A program made the translations under genes and the position numbers. Below, piece by piece: positions 49,509 to 56,940 of a stretch of 64,000 nucleotides of DNA. Where the stretch lies: assembly GCF_008001015.1 (NCBI RefSeq), contig NZ_CP042862.1:992001-1056000 (forward strand), given 5' to 3'. The notes beneath the pieces were generated by a model that did no database searches, had not been told where the DNA came from, and was given only the letters and a program-made list of their open reading frames with translations. The number at the start of each line of letters is the position of its first letter. Within the stretch, counting starts at the first letter, position 1. Origin of the DNA: Serinicoccus profundi. Lineage in GTDB: Bacteria > Actinomycetota > Actinomycetes > Actinomycetales > Dermatophilaceae.

Positions 49509-50345
49509 ATGACGAGGGCCACCCAGCGCAGGCGAGTGCGCCGACTCACCGCCGACGGGGGCGTCCGCGAGCGCGCCGACGTGCTCGCCGGCGAGGAACC
49601 GCTCGAGGTCCGCGTGGACGGGCGGTCCTTCTCGGTGACGATGCGCACACCCGGCGACGACTTCGACCTGGCCGTCGGCTTCCTGCACGGCGAGGGCATC
49701 GTGCACAGCTGGGCCGACGTCGCCCAGATCGACTACCGCTCCGGCATCGGGGCCGATGGCCTGCGCGACTACAACATCGTCGACGTCCGCCTCGCCGACG
49801 GGGTGCCGCCGCCGGACCCGTCGCTGGAGCGGCACGTCTACACCTCCTCCTCGTGCGGGGTCTGCGGCACCGCCTCGATCGAGTCGGTCCGTCGCACCGG
49901 CGCCCACGACGTGGGGGCCGACCCGGCCCGCTTCGCGCTCGCCGATCTGCTCGCCCTGCCCGACCGGATGCGCGAGGCCCAGGCGGTCTTCGACCGGACC
50001 GGGGGCGTGCACGCCGCGGGGCTGTTCCTGCCCGGCGCGGACGGGCTCGGGCTCGCCCGGCTGAGCGAGGACGTCGGTCGGCACAACGCGGTCGACAAGG
50101 TCGTGGGCTGGGCCTTGCGCGAGCACGGTATGCCGCTGGCCGGGGCGGTCCTCCAGGTGTCCGGGAGGGCGTCCTTCGAGCTGGTGCAGAAGGCGGCCCT
50201 CGCCGGCATCCCCGTGCTCTCCGCCGTGTCCGCGCCGTCCTCGCTGGCCGTCGAGCTCGCCGAGGACGTCGGCCTGACGCTCATCGGCTTCAACCGCGGT
50301 GCGAGCCTCAACGTCTACACCCGCGGGGAGCGCCTCGAGGGGTGA
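49509..50345 (+). CDS. fdhD: Formate dehydrogenase accessory sulfurtransferase FdhD
   Basis: A 278-residue protein that passes sulfur from a cysteine desulfurase to the molybdenum or tungsten cofactor of formate dehydrogenase. The reactive CxxC is Cys116 and Cys119 in SSSCGVCGTAS; the cofactor-binding region includes LSEDVGRHNAVDKVVGWAL and SGRASFELVQKAALAGIP. ATG 49509 is a leaderless-type start; the frame is open far upstream, but family proteins begin near here. No formate dehydrogenase genes are in the window. Confidence 0.93.
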   Translation: MTRATQRRRVRRLTADGGVRERADVLAGEEPLEVRVDGRSFSVTMRTPGDDFDLAVGFLHGEGIVHSWADVAQIDYRSGIGADGLRDYNIVDVRLADGVPPPDPSLERHVYTSSSCGVCGTASIESVRRTGAHDVGADPARFALADLLALPDRMREAQAVFDRTGGVHAAGLFLPGADGLGLARLSEDVGRHNAVDKVVGWALREHGMPLAGAVLQVSGRASFELVQKAALAGIPVLSAVSAPSSLAVELAEDVGLTLIGFNRGASLNVYTRGERLEG

Positions 50346-50390
50346 GCCCCGCCCTGTGGACGGTGCGCGCAGGGGGTCGGTGGCACGGCA

Positions 50391-50396
50391 TACCCT
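50391..50396 (+). promoter_or_regulatory. -10 box for dinG, overlapping the octamer
   Basis: TACCCT ends 6 nt before ATG 50403 and is part of GGCATACCCT (octamer at 50387-50394). No LexA box is visible in the 57-bp gap after fdhD. Confidence 0.5.
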
Positions 50397-50402
50397 GAGG
50401 TC

Positions 50403-52631
50403 ATGCCACCCACCGCCGACCTCGAGGACCTCATCGCCGCCGCCGTCGGTGGGGTCGGCGGCAGTGACCGGCCCGGCCAGCTGCAGATGGCCCAGGCGGT
50501 CGAGCGGGCCGTCGAGCGCGAGGAGCACCTCCTCGTCCAGGCCGGCACCGGCACCGGCAAGTCGCTGGCCTACCTCGTCCCGGCGATCGCGCACGCCGTC
50601 CGCACCGGCAAGCCCGCTGTGGTCGCCACGGCGACCTTGGCGCTGCAGGCCCAGATCGTCGACCGCGACCTGCCCCGGATCGCCGAGGCCCTCGCCCCGC
50701 TGCTCGGCCGACGCCCGACGTTCGCGCTGGTCAAGGGACGGTCCAACTACCTCTGCCAGCACAAGCTGGTGGGTGGCTTCCCCGACGACGACGAGGACAC
50801 CCTGCTGGGGATGGGCCAGGTGGACCGGGAGCGTTCGCGGCTCGGCGAGGAGGTCACCCGCCTGCGGGAGTGGTCCGAGCTCACCGAGTCCGGGGACCGG
50901 GACGAGCTCGTGCCGGGTGTGAGCAACCGGGCCTGGCGGCAGGTGTCGGTGACCGCCCACGAGTGCCTGGGCAGCAAGTGCCCGGTCGCCGCCGACTGCT
51001 TCGTCGAGCTCTCCCGCGCGGCCGCCGCGGAGGTCGACGTCATCGTCACCAACCACAGCTTCATGGCGATCGACGCCTTCGAGGGCCGCTTCATGCTGCC
51101 CGAGCACGACCTGCTCGTCATCGACGAGGCGCACGAGCTCACCGACCGGGTCACCTCGACCATCACCGACGAGGTGACCTCCTCGTCGGTGTCGGTGGCG
51201 GCGCGTCGGGCGGGGAAGGGTGAGGCGGCGCAGCGGTTGGCGGAGACCACCGAGCTGCTCGAGTCGACGCTGGCGGACCTGCCCGAGGGCAAGCTCGCCG
51301 CCCTGCCCGACCGGCTCGTCACCGCGCTGCAGCTGGTCCGCGACGCCGCCCGGGCGACTCTCAGCGAGATCAAGCCGGACAAGGGCGCCGAGGCCGACGG
51401 GGCCACGCAGATGGCACAGGCCGCCGTGCAGGACGTCTTCGACACCAGCGAGCGTGTGCTCGGCGAGGCCGACCTCGACGTCGTATGGATCAGCCAGGAC
51501 CAGCGTCGCGGCCCGGTGCTCCGGGTGGCGCCCATGAGTGTGGCGATGATGGTGCGGGACAAGATCTTCGAGGACCGCACGGTCGTCCTCACCTCCGCGA
51601 CGCTGGAGCTCGGCGGCACCTTCGATGCCGTCGCCGGGACCATCGGTCTGCGGGGCGCGGGGGCACCGGCGTGGGAGGGGCTCGATGTCGGTTCGCCCTT
51701 CGACTACCCCGCGCAGGCGATCGCGTATGTCGCCTCGCACCTCCCGCCGCCGGGGCGCGAGGGCGCAGGGCCGGCCGTCTTCGACGAGATGGAGCAGCTG
51801 ATCCGTGCCGCGGGTGGCCGGACCCTCGGGCTCTTCAGCTCCCGGCGGGCAGCCGAGGCAGCGGCCGAGGAGATGCGGGGCAGGTTGTCCGACACCGACA
51901 TCTCCATCCGGTGCCAGGGCGATGACCAGCTCCCGACCCTGGTGCGCGAGTTCGCCTCCGAACCGAGCGCCTGCCTCTTCGGCACGTTGTCGCTGTGGCA
52001 GGGCGTGGACGTGCCGGGCTCGGCCTGCCAGCTGGTGCTCGTCGACCGGATCCCCTTCCCCCGCCCGGACGACCCGCTGACCTCGGCCCGCACCGAGGCG
52101 ATCGGCCGGATGGGCGGCAACGGCTTCATGGCCGTCTCGGCCACGCATGCGGCGCTGCGCCTCGCTCAGGGTGCCGGCCGGCTCATCCGGCGGGCGGACG
52201 ACCGTGGTGTGGTGGCCTTCCTCGACTCACGGATGATCAGCGCGAGGTATGCCGGGTTCCTCCAGCGGTCCCTGCCGCCGTTCTGGCCGACCACCGACAC
52301 CGCCCTCGTGCTGGGCGCCTTGCGCCGGCTCGACGAGACGGCGGCCGAGCCGCTGCCGGTGGCCGAGCCCGGAGCCCGAGGGCTGGGAGGGGCCCCGCTG
52401 GTGCAGGCCGGCGGAACGGTGCCGGTGGCGCGCTCTCCCCGCACTGCCGTGACCGGCGGGCACGCATGGACCGCGGAGCAGGACGAGGAGCTACGCGACG
52501 GCGTCGAGTCCTCGGTCGGGCTGACCGAGCTGGCCGAGCATCTCGGCCTGGCGCCCGACCTGGTCACCGCCCGGCTCAGCCAGCTCGGACTCGAGCTGGA
52601 GCAGGCCGGGTCGGTGACCGGGTCGAGCTAG
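50403..52631 (+). CDS. dinG: DinG-family ATP-dependent DNA helicase
   Basis: A 742-residue XPD-like superfamily 2 helicase. Walker A GTGTGKSLAYL has Lys53, and the DEAH box is VIDEAHELTD. Iron-sulfur cysteines occur around YLCQHKLVGG, HECLGSKCPVAADCF, consistent with a [4Fe-4S] helicase that unwinds D-loops, R-loops or forks. The C-terminal 60 residues add a separate helix-turn-helix-like module (HAWTAEQDEELRDGVESSVG, LTELAEHLGLAPD) that may bind DNA. The start is ATG 50403, leaderless type. No LexA box is seen in front, so SOS control is not supported here. Confidence 0.9.
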   Translation: MPPTADLEDLIAAAVGGVGGSDRPGQLQMAQAVERAVEREEHLLVQAGTGTGKSLAYLVPAIAHAVRTGKPAVVATATLALQAQIVDRDLPRIAEALAPLLGRRPTFALVKGRSNYLCQHKLVGGFPDDDEDTLLGMGQVDRERSRLGEEVTRLREWSELTESGDRDELVPGVSNRAWRQVSVTAHECLGSKCPVAADCFVELSRAAAAEVDVIVTNHSFMAIDAFEGRFMLPEHDLLVIDEAHELTDRVTSTITDEVTSSSVSVAARRAGKGEAAQRLAETTELLESTLADLPEGKLAALPDRLVTALQLVRDAARATLSEIKPDKGAEADGATQMAQAAVQDVFDTSERVLGEADLDVVWISQDQRRGPVLRVAPMSVAMMVRDKIFEDRTVVLTSATLELGGTFDAVAGTIGLRGAGAPAWEGLDVGSPFDYPAQAIAYVASHLPPPGREGAGPAVFDEMEQLIRAAGGRTLGLFSSRRAAEAAAEEMRGRLSDTDISIRCQGDDQLPTLVREFASEPSACLFGTLSLWQGVDVPGSACQLVLVDRIPFPRPDDPLTSARTEAIGRMGGNGFMAVSATHAALRLAQGAGRLIRRADDRGVVAFLDSRMISARYAGFLQRSLPPFWPTTDTALVLGALRRLDETAAEPLPVAEPGARGLGGAPLVQAGGTVPVARSPRTAVTGGHAWTAEQDEELRDGVESSVGLTELAEHLGLAPDLVTARLSQLGLELEQAGSVTGSS

Positions 52632-52638
52632 CCGGCGG

Positions 52639-53358
52639 TCAGTTCTGCTGGCGCCCGCGACCCGCCAGCAGGACCCCACCGAGACCCAGTGCCATGACAC
52701 CGGCACCGAGGCCGATGAGCAGCGGGTCGCTCGAGCCGGCGGCCTCGCCGCCGGTCTCCGCGCCTCCGACGGGGATCTCCTGCAGCTGGCCGCGCACGGT
52801 GCCGGGAAGGAACTCGGCGGTGTGGGTGTCGGCGGAGAAGCCGGCCGGGTTCGCCTCGATCTCTGTCAGCGAGAAGCCCTCGCCGGTGTCGTTGCCGTCA
52901 TCGCCCTCCAGGCCCGTCGTGAACGGTCCCTGCAGGCACCCCGCGCTGGTACGGACGTCGCCGTCACCGGTGGGGTTGGGGAAGGACAGACGCGGCGGGC
53001 CGCCCTCACCGGCGTTGGCCTGGTGGATGTGGGTGGCCGTCTTGGCGGGGCTCTCGTACTCGCCGGTGACGCCGGTGAGCTCGATGTCGTAGCAGATGAT
53101 CTCCTCGTCGGAGTTGATCATGAAGGTGAACATCCCCGTCGCGCCCTCCTCGCCGGGGGCGGGGTTGCCCTCCGCGTCGACGACGGCGTCGGGCGTGGCC
53201 GTGACCGAGTAGGCGGAGGTGAAGGTGTCGGGCATCTCCACCTCGGTCTCGGCGCTGGCGGGCAGAGTGCCGGCGGCGACCAGGGCGAGCGCCCCGAGGC
53301 CACCGGCTGCGGCGGTGAGGCCCCGGCGGGTGGGACGGGCGGTGTTCGTCGTGCGCAT
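52639..53358 (-). CDS. Secreted CHRD-domain protein with C-terminal anchor
   Basis: A 239-residue exported protein. The signal peptide contains a twin-arginine-like TRRGLTAAAGGLGAL and is cut after an ASA motif. A CHRD-like domain follows, with THIHQANAGEGGPP and GTVRGQLQEIP typical of the fold. A C-terminal membrane helix (LLIGLGAGVMALGLGGVLLA) ends in a basic GRGRQQN; there is no LPxTG. ATG 53358 is preferred over ATG 53370 because GGGAG lies 5 nt upstream. The divergent neighbours are an ECF sigma and anti-sigma pair, so this is a candidate target of that sigma factor. Confidence 0.8.
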   Translation of the reverse strand: MRTTNTARPTRRGLTAAAGGLGALALVAAGTLPASAETEVEMPDTFTSAYSVTATPDAVVDAEGNPAPGEEGATGMFTFMINSDEEIICYDIELTGVTGEYESPAKTATHIHQANAGEGGPPRLSFPNPTGDGDVRTSAGCLQGPFTTGLEGDDGNDTGEGFSLTEIEANPAGFSADTHTAEFLPGTVRGQLQEIPVGGAETGGEAAGSSDPLLIGLGAGVMALGLGGVLLAGRGRQQN

Positions 53359-53402
53359 GCTGACTCCCATCGTGGTCGGCCCCGTCGGTCAGGACCGGTG
53401 TG

Positions 53403-53416
53403 CAGGGGGATACGTC
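53403..53416 (+). promoter_or_regulatory. 14-bp element CAGGGGGATACGTC, copy 1
   Basis: In the 169-bp region between the CHRD gene and the ECF sigma gene. Matches the minus-strand sequence at 53501-53488 at 13 of 14 positions. Reads toward the sigma gene, whose ATG is 111 bp downstream. Confidence 0.5.
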
Positions 53417-53487
53417 CACGCGGCCGCCCGCGTTCATCCCGACTTCGGGGCCGTCTGCGAGACTGGTCGAACGCTGGGCCGACCAGT

Positions 53488-53501
53488 GACGTATACCCCT
53501 G
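53488..53501 (-). promoter_or_regulatory. 14-bp element CAGGGGTATACGTC, copy 2
   Basis: Inverted partner of 53403-53416. Reads toward the CHRD gene, whose ATG is about 130 bp downstream. Promoter element or shared regulator site of the divergent pair. Confidence 0.5.
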
Positions 53502-53527
53502 CGACCACCAGCAGGAGGGAGCGGACC

Positions 53528-54097
53528 ATGACCACGGTCGGCCACGCTGTGCTGGACCTCACTGCCCCACGGAAGGCGAGACTGCTGAGCGGACGGGACT
53601 TCGACGTCGCACGCGCCTTCACCGAGCACGGCTCGCTCCTGCTCGGGATCGCGGCCAACGCGCTCGGCGACCGGCACGCGGCCGAGGACTGCGTGCAGGA
53701 GACGCTGGTGCGCGCCTGGCGCGCGCGGGAGTCCTTCAACCCCTCCCGGGGCTCGGAGCGGACGTGGCTGGTGGCGATCACGCGCCACGTCATCATCGAC
53801 ACCGTGCGGGCCCGGGCCCGTCGGCCCGTCGACGTGCGGGCCGCGCTGCCCGAACCGCCGCCGGAGCCAGGCGTTGACGAGCGGGTGGCCGACCGGCTCA
53901 CCCTGGTCGCCGGGCTCGCGCAGCTGAGCCCGGAGCATCGGCAGGTGGTCGTGGAGGTGCAGGTGCGCGGGCTCTCCTACGACGAGCTCGCCCAACGCAC
54001 CGGGGTGGGCGTGGGGACCCTGCGCCGCCGGATGTACTACGCCTTGCGCGCGCTGCGCGCCACCGTCTCCGAGGAGGCCGATCATGACGATGCCTGA
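53528..54097 (+). CDS. ECF RNA polymerase sigma factor (SigK-like)
   Basis: A 189-residue sigma factor of the extracytoplasmic-function class: region 2 with GDRHAAEDCVQETLVRAWRA and WLVAITRHVIIDTVRARARR, a short proline linker, and region 4 with LSPEHRQVVVEVQVRGLSYD and GVGVGTLRRRMYYALRAL. Similarity to the SigK group is an impression supported by context: the anti-sigma gene follows, overlapping by 14 bp, and a secreted protein gene is divergent. ATG 53528 has AGGAGG about 10 nt upstream. It probably senses an envelope signal through the anti-sigma factor and activates its own operon and the CHRD gene. Confidence 0.88.
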   Translation: MTTVGHAVLDLTAPRKARLLSGRDFDVARAFTEHGSLLLGIAANALGDRHAAEDCVQETLVRAWRARESFNPSRGSERTWLVAITRHVIIDTVRARARRPVDVRAALPEPPPEPGVDERVADRLTLVAGLAQLSPEHRQVVVEVQVRGLSYDELAQRTGVGVGTLRRRMYYALRALRATVSEEADHDDA

Positions 54098-54815
54098 CCA
54101 CGAGCGGGAGGACCTGGTGCTGGCGGCCGCCGAGGGCAGGCTGGACGACGCCCAGCGGCAGCGGCTGGACCGCCTCCGGGCGAGCGACCCGACGGTGGAG
54201 GAGGAGGTCGCCGAGCTCCGAGCGGTGCTGCAGTCGCTGCAGGAGCTCGACGGGTGGGACGAGCAGGCGCGGGAGCAGGCGCCGTCGGTGACGGTGCTGC
54301 GCCGGGCGGAGGAGCAGATCGCCGCGGAGTCGGGGGACCGTCGAGCGGCGGCCGGTCACGCCCACGGGCACGGTGGGACCGCGCCGCGGCGACGGGCCCT
54401 CCTGGGGATCGCCGCCGCCGGGCTCGTGGCCACGGGGGCCGTGGGCAGCGACCTCGTGCGCCGGCTGCGCCCCGAGGAACGCGAGGGCGCCCCGGGCACG
54501 CTCGGCGCCCTGGAGCGCGTGCAGGGCCTGGAACAGGCGTCGGGGACCGAGGTGAGGATGGGTCTCATCGCGCATACCTGGGGCACCGAGACGGTCCTCG
54601 AGGTGGCCGGCACCGAGCCCGGCGTCAGCTACGACGTGGTCCTCGTGGACCGGGCTGGCGGACGGACGGGCTCGGGCAGCTTCCTCGGCACCGTCGAGGC
54701 ACTGGACTGCGAGATGAATGCCGCGATCCTGCGCGAGGACGTCGCCGAGGTCCTTCTCCTCACGCCGGACGGACAGACCTGGGCCCGCGCGCAGCTGCCC
54801 GCGGTCCAGACCTGA
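54084..54815 (+). CDS. Membrane anti-sigma factor (RskA-like)
   Basis: A 243-residue protein: a cytosolic N-terminal sigma-binding region (1-75) with no HxxxCxxC zinc motif, a histidine/glycine-rich stretch (AGHAHGHGG), a single membrane segment near 110-128 (RRRALLGIAAAGLVATGAVG), and an extracytoplasmic C-terminal domain with LEVAGTEPGVSYDVVLVDRA, as in RskA-type anti-sigma factors. It holds its sigma factor inactive until proteolysed. ATG 54084 follows GAGGAGG at 6 nt and overlaps the sigma gene, so the pair is translationally coupled. Confidence 0.8.
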   Translation: MTMPDHEREDLVLAAAEGRLDDAQRQRLDRLRASDPTVEEEVAELRAVLQSLQELDGWDEQAREQAPSVTVLRRAEEQIAAESGDRRAAAGHAHGHGGTAPRRRALLGIAAAGLVATGAVGSDLVRRLRPEEREGAPGTLGALERVQGLEQASGTEVRMGLIAHTWGTETVLEVAGTEPGVSYDVVLVDRAGGRTGSGSFLGTVEALDCEMNAAILREDVAEVLLLTPDGQTWARAQLPAVQT

Positions 54816-54851
54816 GCCCGGTGACGGCTCGGGTCTGTCCGTGGCGCGTGG

Positions 54852-54857
54852 CAGGCT
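54852..54857 (+). promoter_or_regulatory. -10-like box for the DUF952 gene
   Basis: CAGGCT ends 6 nt before ATG 54864, in the 48-nt gap after the anti-sigma gene. Confidence 0.35.
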
Positions 54858-54863
54858 GACCCC

Positions 54864-55289
54864 ATGAGCACGGACGAGACCCAGCCGGAGCCCGGGGCGG
54901 CGCTGTGGCACCTGGCTGAGCGCGCCCACTGGGACGCCGCGCTCCGGGTGGGGAGCGACGACCGGTCGACCCGAGGGGGCTCACTGCGTGACGTGGGCTT
55001 CGTCCACGCCAGTCGCCCAGAGCAGCTCCCCGGTGTCGCACGGGCGATCTACTCGCACCACGAGGAGGAGCTCGTCGTCCTCGAGATCGACCCGGCCGTT
55101 CTCGCCGAGCAGGGGGTGGAGGTCCGGGTGGAGCCCTCCGACCCGGCCGACCCCGGCTCCGAGCGCTTCCCGCACCTCTACGGCCCGCTGCCCACGTCCG
55201 CCGTCCGACGCACCCGCGCAGCCAAGGTCGACAAGGGGTGGCTCGAGCTCGGCCCCTGGGAGGACACGGCCATGGAGCGGCAGCGATGA
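54864..55289 (+). CDS. DUF952 family protein
   Basis: A 141-residue cytosolic protein of the DUF952 family, which has an ADP-ribosyltransferase-like fold but unknown activity. Marks are LWHLAERAHWDAAL, DVGFVHASRPEQLPGVARAI and the C-terminal FPHLYGPLPTSAV. The start is ATG 54864. The stop overlaps the holA start (ATGA), so it is coupled to a DNA replication gene; whether that has meaning is unknown. Confidence 0.8.
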   Translation: MSTDETQPEPGAALWHLAERAHWDAALRVGSDDRSTRGGSLRDVGFVHASRPEQLPGVARAIYSHHEEELVVLEIDPAVLAEQGVEVRVEPSDPADPGSERFPHLYGPLPTSAVRRTRAAKVDKGWLELGPWEDTAMERQR

Positions 55290-56260
55290 GCGCGCCCCCG
55301 ACCCTCGCGCTCATCACCGGCCCGGAGGACCTCCTCGCCGAGCGCGGTGTCGACTCCGTCGTGGCCGCCGTGCGCGCCGTCGAGCCGGAGACCGAGGTGG
55401 TGCGGGTCCATCCGATGAGCTACCAGCCGGGGGAGCTGCTCGTGCACGCCAGCCCGAGCCTCTTCGGCGGGTGGAACGTCATCGTCGTGCATGACCTCGA
55501 CGAGGCCGACGACGCGCTCGTCGAGGATCTCGGCAGCTATCTCGCCCAGCCCGCAGATGCCGTCACCCTCATCGTCCGGCACAAGAGCGGCAACCGCGGC
55601 AAGCGCGTCCTCGACGCGCTCAAGAAGGGCGGCGCCCGGGTCATCGAGGCCAAGGCGGTCAAGACCGACCGCGACAAGCACGACTTCGTCACCGGGGAGT
55701 TCCGCGCCGCGCGGCGCAAGATCGCGCCCGAGGCGGTCGGCGCCCTCGTGCTGGCCGTAGGGAAGGACCTGCGCGAGCTGGCCTCCGCCTGCGAGCAGCT
55801 CACGCGCGACGTGGACGGCCTGGTCGAGGTCGAGGACGTCACCACCTACTACGGCGAGAAGGTCGAGACGACCGGTTTCCGGGTCGCCGAGGCGGCGCTC
55901 GCCGGTGACGAGGCCAGGGCGATGGCGTTGCTCCGGCACGCCATGCTCGGCGGGCTCGACCCGGTGCCGATCGTGGCGGTGCTGGCGATGCAGCTGCGCC
56001 AGGTCGGCAAGGTCGCCTCTGCCGGTCGCGGGGGGTCCGCCCAGCTCGCCCGCGACCTCGGGATGGCGCCCTGGCAGGTGGACGCCGCGCGCCGCACCAG
56101 CCAGGGCTGGGACGGCCCCCGGCTCGGCTCGGCGATCCAGGCCGTCGCCCAGGCCGACGTGGACGTCAAGGGCGGGATCCGGACCGAGGCGGCGGTGCGC
56201 AGCCCGGAGTATGCCGTCGAGCAGGCGGTCCTCGCCGTGTGCCGTCAGCGCAACGGTTGA
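55286..56260 (+). CDS. holA: DNA polymerase III subunit delta
   Basis: A 324-residue clamp-loader subunit that opens the beta clamp. It has the HolA pattern: an N-terminal AAA+-like domain without a functional P-loop ([20 protein letters not shown]), [20 protein letters not shown] near 220 and a helical collar with [23 protein letters not shown] 55286 overlaps the DUF952 stop. rpsT follows 190 nt later on the same strand. Confidence 0.92.
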   Translation: MSAPPTLALITGPEDLLAERGVDSVVAAVRAVEPETEVVRVHPMSYQPGELLVHASPSLFGGWNVIVVHDLDEADDALVEDLGSYLAQPADAVTLIVRHKSGNRGKRVLDALKKGGARVIEAKAVKTDRDKHDFVTGEFRAARRKIAPEAVGALVLAVGKDLRELASACEQLTRDVDGLVEVEDVTTYYGEKVETTGFRVAEAALAGDEARAMALLRHAMLGGLDPVPIVAVLAMQLRQVGKVASAGRGGSAQLARDLGMAPWQVDAARRTSQGWDGPRLGSAIQAVAQADVDVKGGIRTEAAVRSPEYAVEQAVLAVCRQRNG

Positions 56261-56450
56261 CCGGCGACTTGGGTCTGAGCCCGCTGCGCTGCTAGCCTTG
56301 ACCGTTGCGTGCGCGCTGGGTCGTGCGCGCTCGCAGGACCACCGCACCACCCCGCGTACCGGACATCGCCAGGCATCCCCACGCCAGTTCGTCCGCACGC
56401 GGGTGTCGCCCTCACGACATCTGACCAGACGACTGACCAGGAAGTTCTCA

Positions 56451-56717
56451 GTGGCAAACATCAAGAGCCAGATCAAGCGCGTCAAGACCAACGCTGCGCG
56501 CACCGAGCGCAACCGCGCCCACAAGTCCGAGCTGCGCACCTTCCTGCGCAAGTTCCGCGAGGCCGCGGACGGTGGTGACAGCGGCAAGGCCGCCGAGGCC
56601 CTGCACGCCGCGTCGCGCAAGCTGGACAAGGCGGTCACCAAGGGCGTCATCCACAAGAACCAGGCCGCCAACAAGAAGTCGGCCATGGCCAAGCGCTTCA
56701 ACACCCTCGGCGGCTGA
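56451..56717 (+). CDS. rpsT: 30S ribosomal protein S20
   Basis: An 88-residue basic protein, [20 protein letters not shown] onward, ending [12 protein letters not shown]; binds 16S rRNA in the 30S body. GTG 56451 has AGGAAG 6 nt upstream. The 190-nt leader after holA has no other ORF and may hold its promoter or an autoregulatory structure. The gene ends before a strong hairpin at 56739. Confidence 0.97.
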   Translation: MANIKSQIKRVKTNAARTERNRAHKSELRTFLRKFREAADGGDSGKAAEALHAASRKLDKAVTKGVIHKNQAANKKSAMAKRFNTLGG

Positions 56718-56738
56718 GCACCCCTCACCCCGAGCAGC

Positions 56739-56776
56739 CAGCGGGCGTCCACCCCTCCCGGGGTGGGCGCCTGCTG
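56739..56776 (+). terminator. rpsT terminator hairpin
   Basis: A 17-bp stem (56739-56755 with 56760-56776), with two G-U wobbles and a 4-nt loop, 22 nt after rpsT. No T-run. The right arm is followed after 3 nt by TACCAT (56780-56785), the likely -10 box of the leuS leader transcript, so termination and initiation are packed together. Confidence 0.65.
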
Positions 56777-56779
56777 CGC

Positions 56780-56785
56780 TACCAT
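56780..56785 (+). promoter_or_regulatory. -10 box for the leuS leader transcript
   Basis: TACCAT, 9 nt before the leader peptide ATG at 56795. Transcription would start near 56792, making the leader peptide almost leaderless. The upstream -35 region falls in the rpsT hairpin and is not conserved-looking. Confidence 0.45.
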
Positions 56786-56794
56786 GGCCCGATC

Positions 56795-56836
56795 ATGGCG
56801 ACCCGCTGCGAGCTTCTTCTTACCGGGCCGCGCTGA
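56795..56836 (+). CDS. Leucine-rich leader peptide of leuS (attenuator)
   Basis: A 13-codon [16 protein letters not shown] then TGA. Three consecutive leucine codons are all CTT (56813-56821), a codon that is rare in this genome, where leucine is nearly always CTC or CTG. It begins about 3 nt from the predicted transcription start, ends inside the 5' arm of the first hairpin and lies 104 nt before leuS. This is the classic layout of a ribosome-mediated attenuator sensing charged leucyl-tRNA. The ORF is too short to be judged by codon statistics; the case rests on CTT clustering, hairpins and the downstream gene being leucyl-tRNA synthetase. Confidence 0.7.
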   Translation: MATRCELLLTGPR

Positions 56837-56863
56837 GCAGAGCACCGACCTGCGAGCGCGGCC
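56826..56863 (+). promoter_or_regulatory. First attenuator stem in leuS leader
   Basis: GGCCGCGCT (56826-56834) pairs perfectly with AGCGCGGCC (56855-56863). The 5' arm covers the leader stop codon and starts 5 nt after the last CTT codon, so a ribosome stalled on the leucine codons would block this stem. Its 3' arm ends at the base before the terminator stem. Confidence 0.6.
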
Positions 56864-56885
56864 AGCCCCTCCTGCGTGAGGGGCT
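56864..56885 (+). terminator. Attenuator terminator before leuS
   Basis: AGCCCCTC (56864-56871), 6-nt loop, GAGGGGCT (56878-56885), followed by TTCGT. A compact 8-bp GC-rich hairpin 55 nt upstream of the leuS ATG, inside the leader of leuS rather than at a gene end, so it is likely conditional. Confidence 0.65.
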
Positions 56886-56940
56886 TTCGTATGCACGAGG
56901 CGAGCACCCACCAGCAGCGAGAACGAGACGAGAGCAGACG

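Noticed and set aside
56718-56940. T-box riboswitch upstream of leuS
   Set aside because: No T-box sequence or specifier-loop structure is visible; a peptide-coding attenuator explains the region better.
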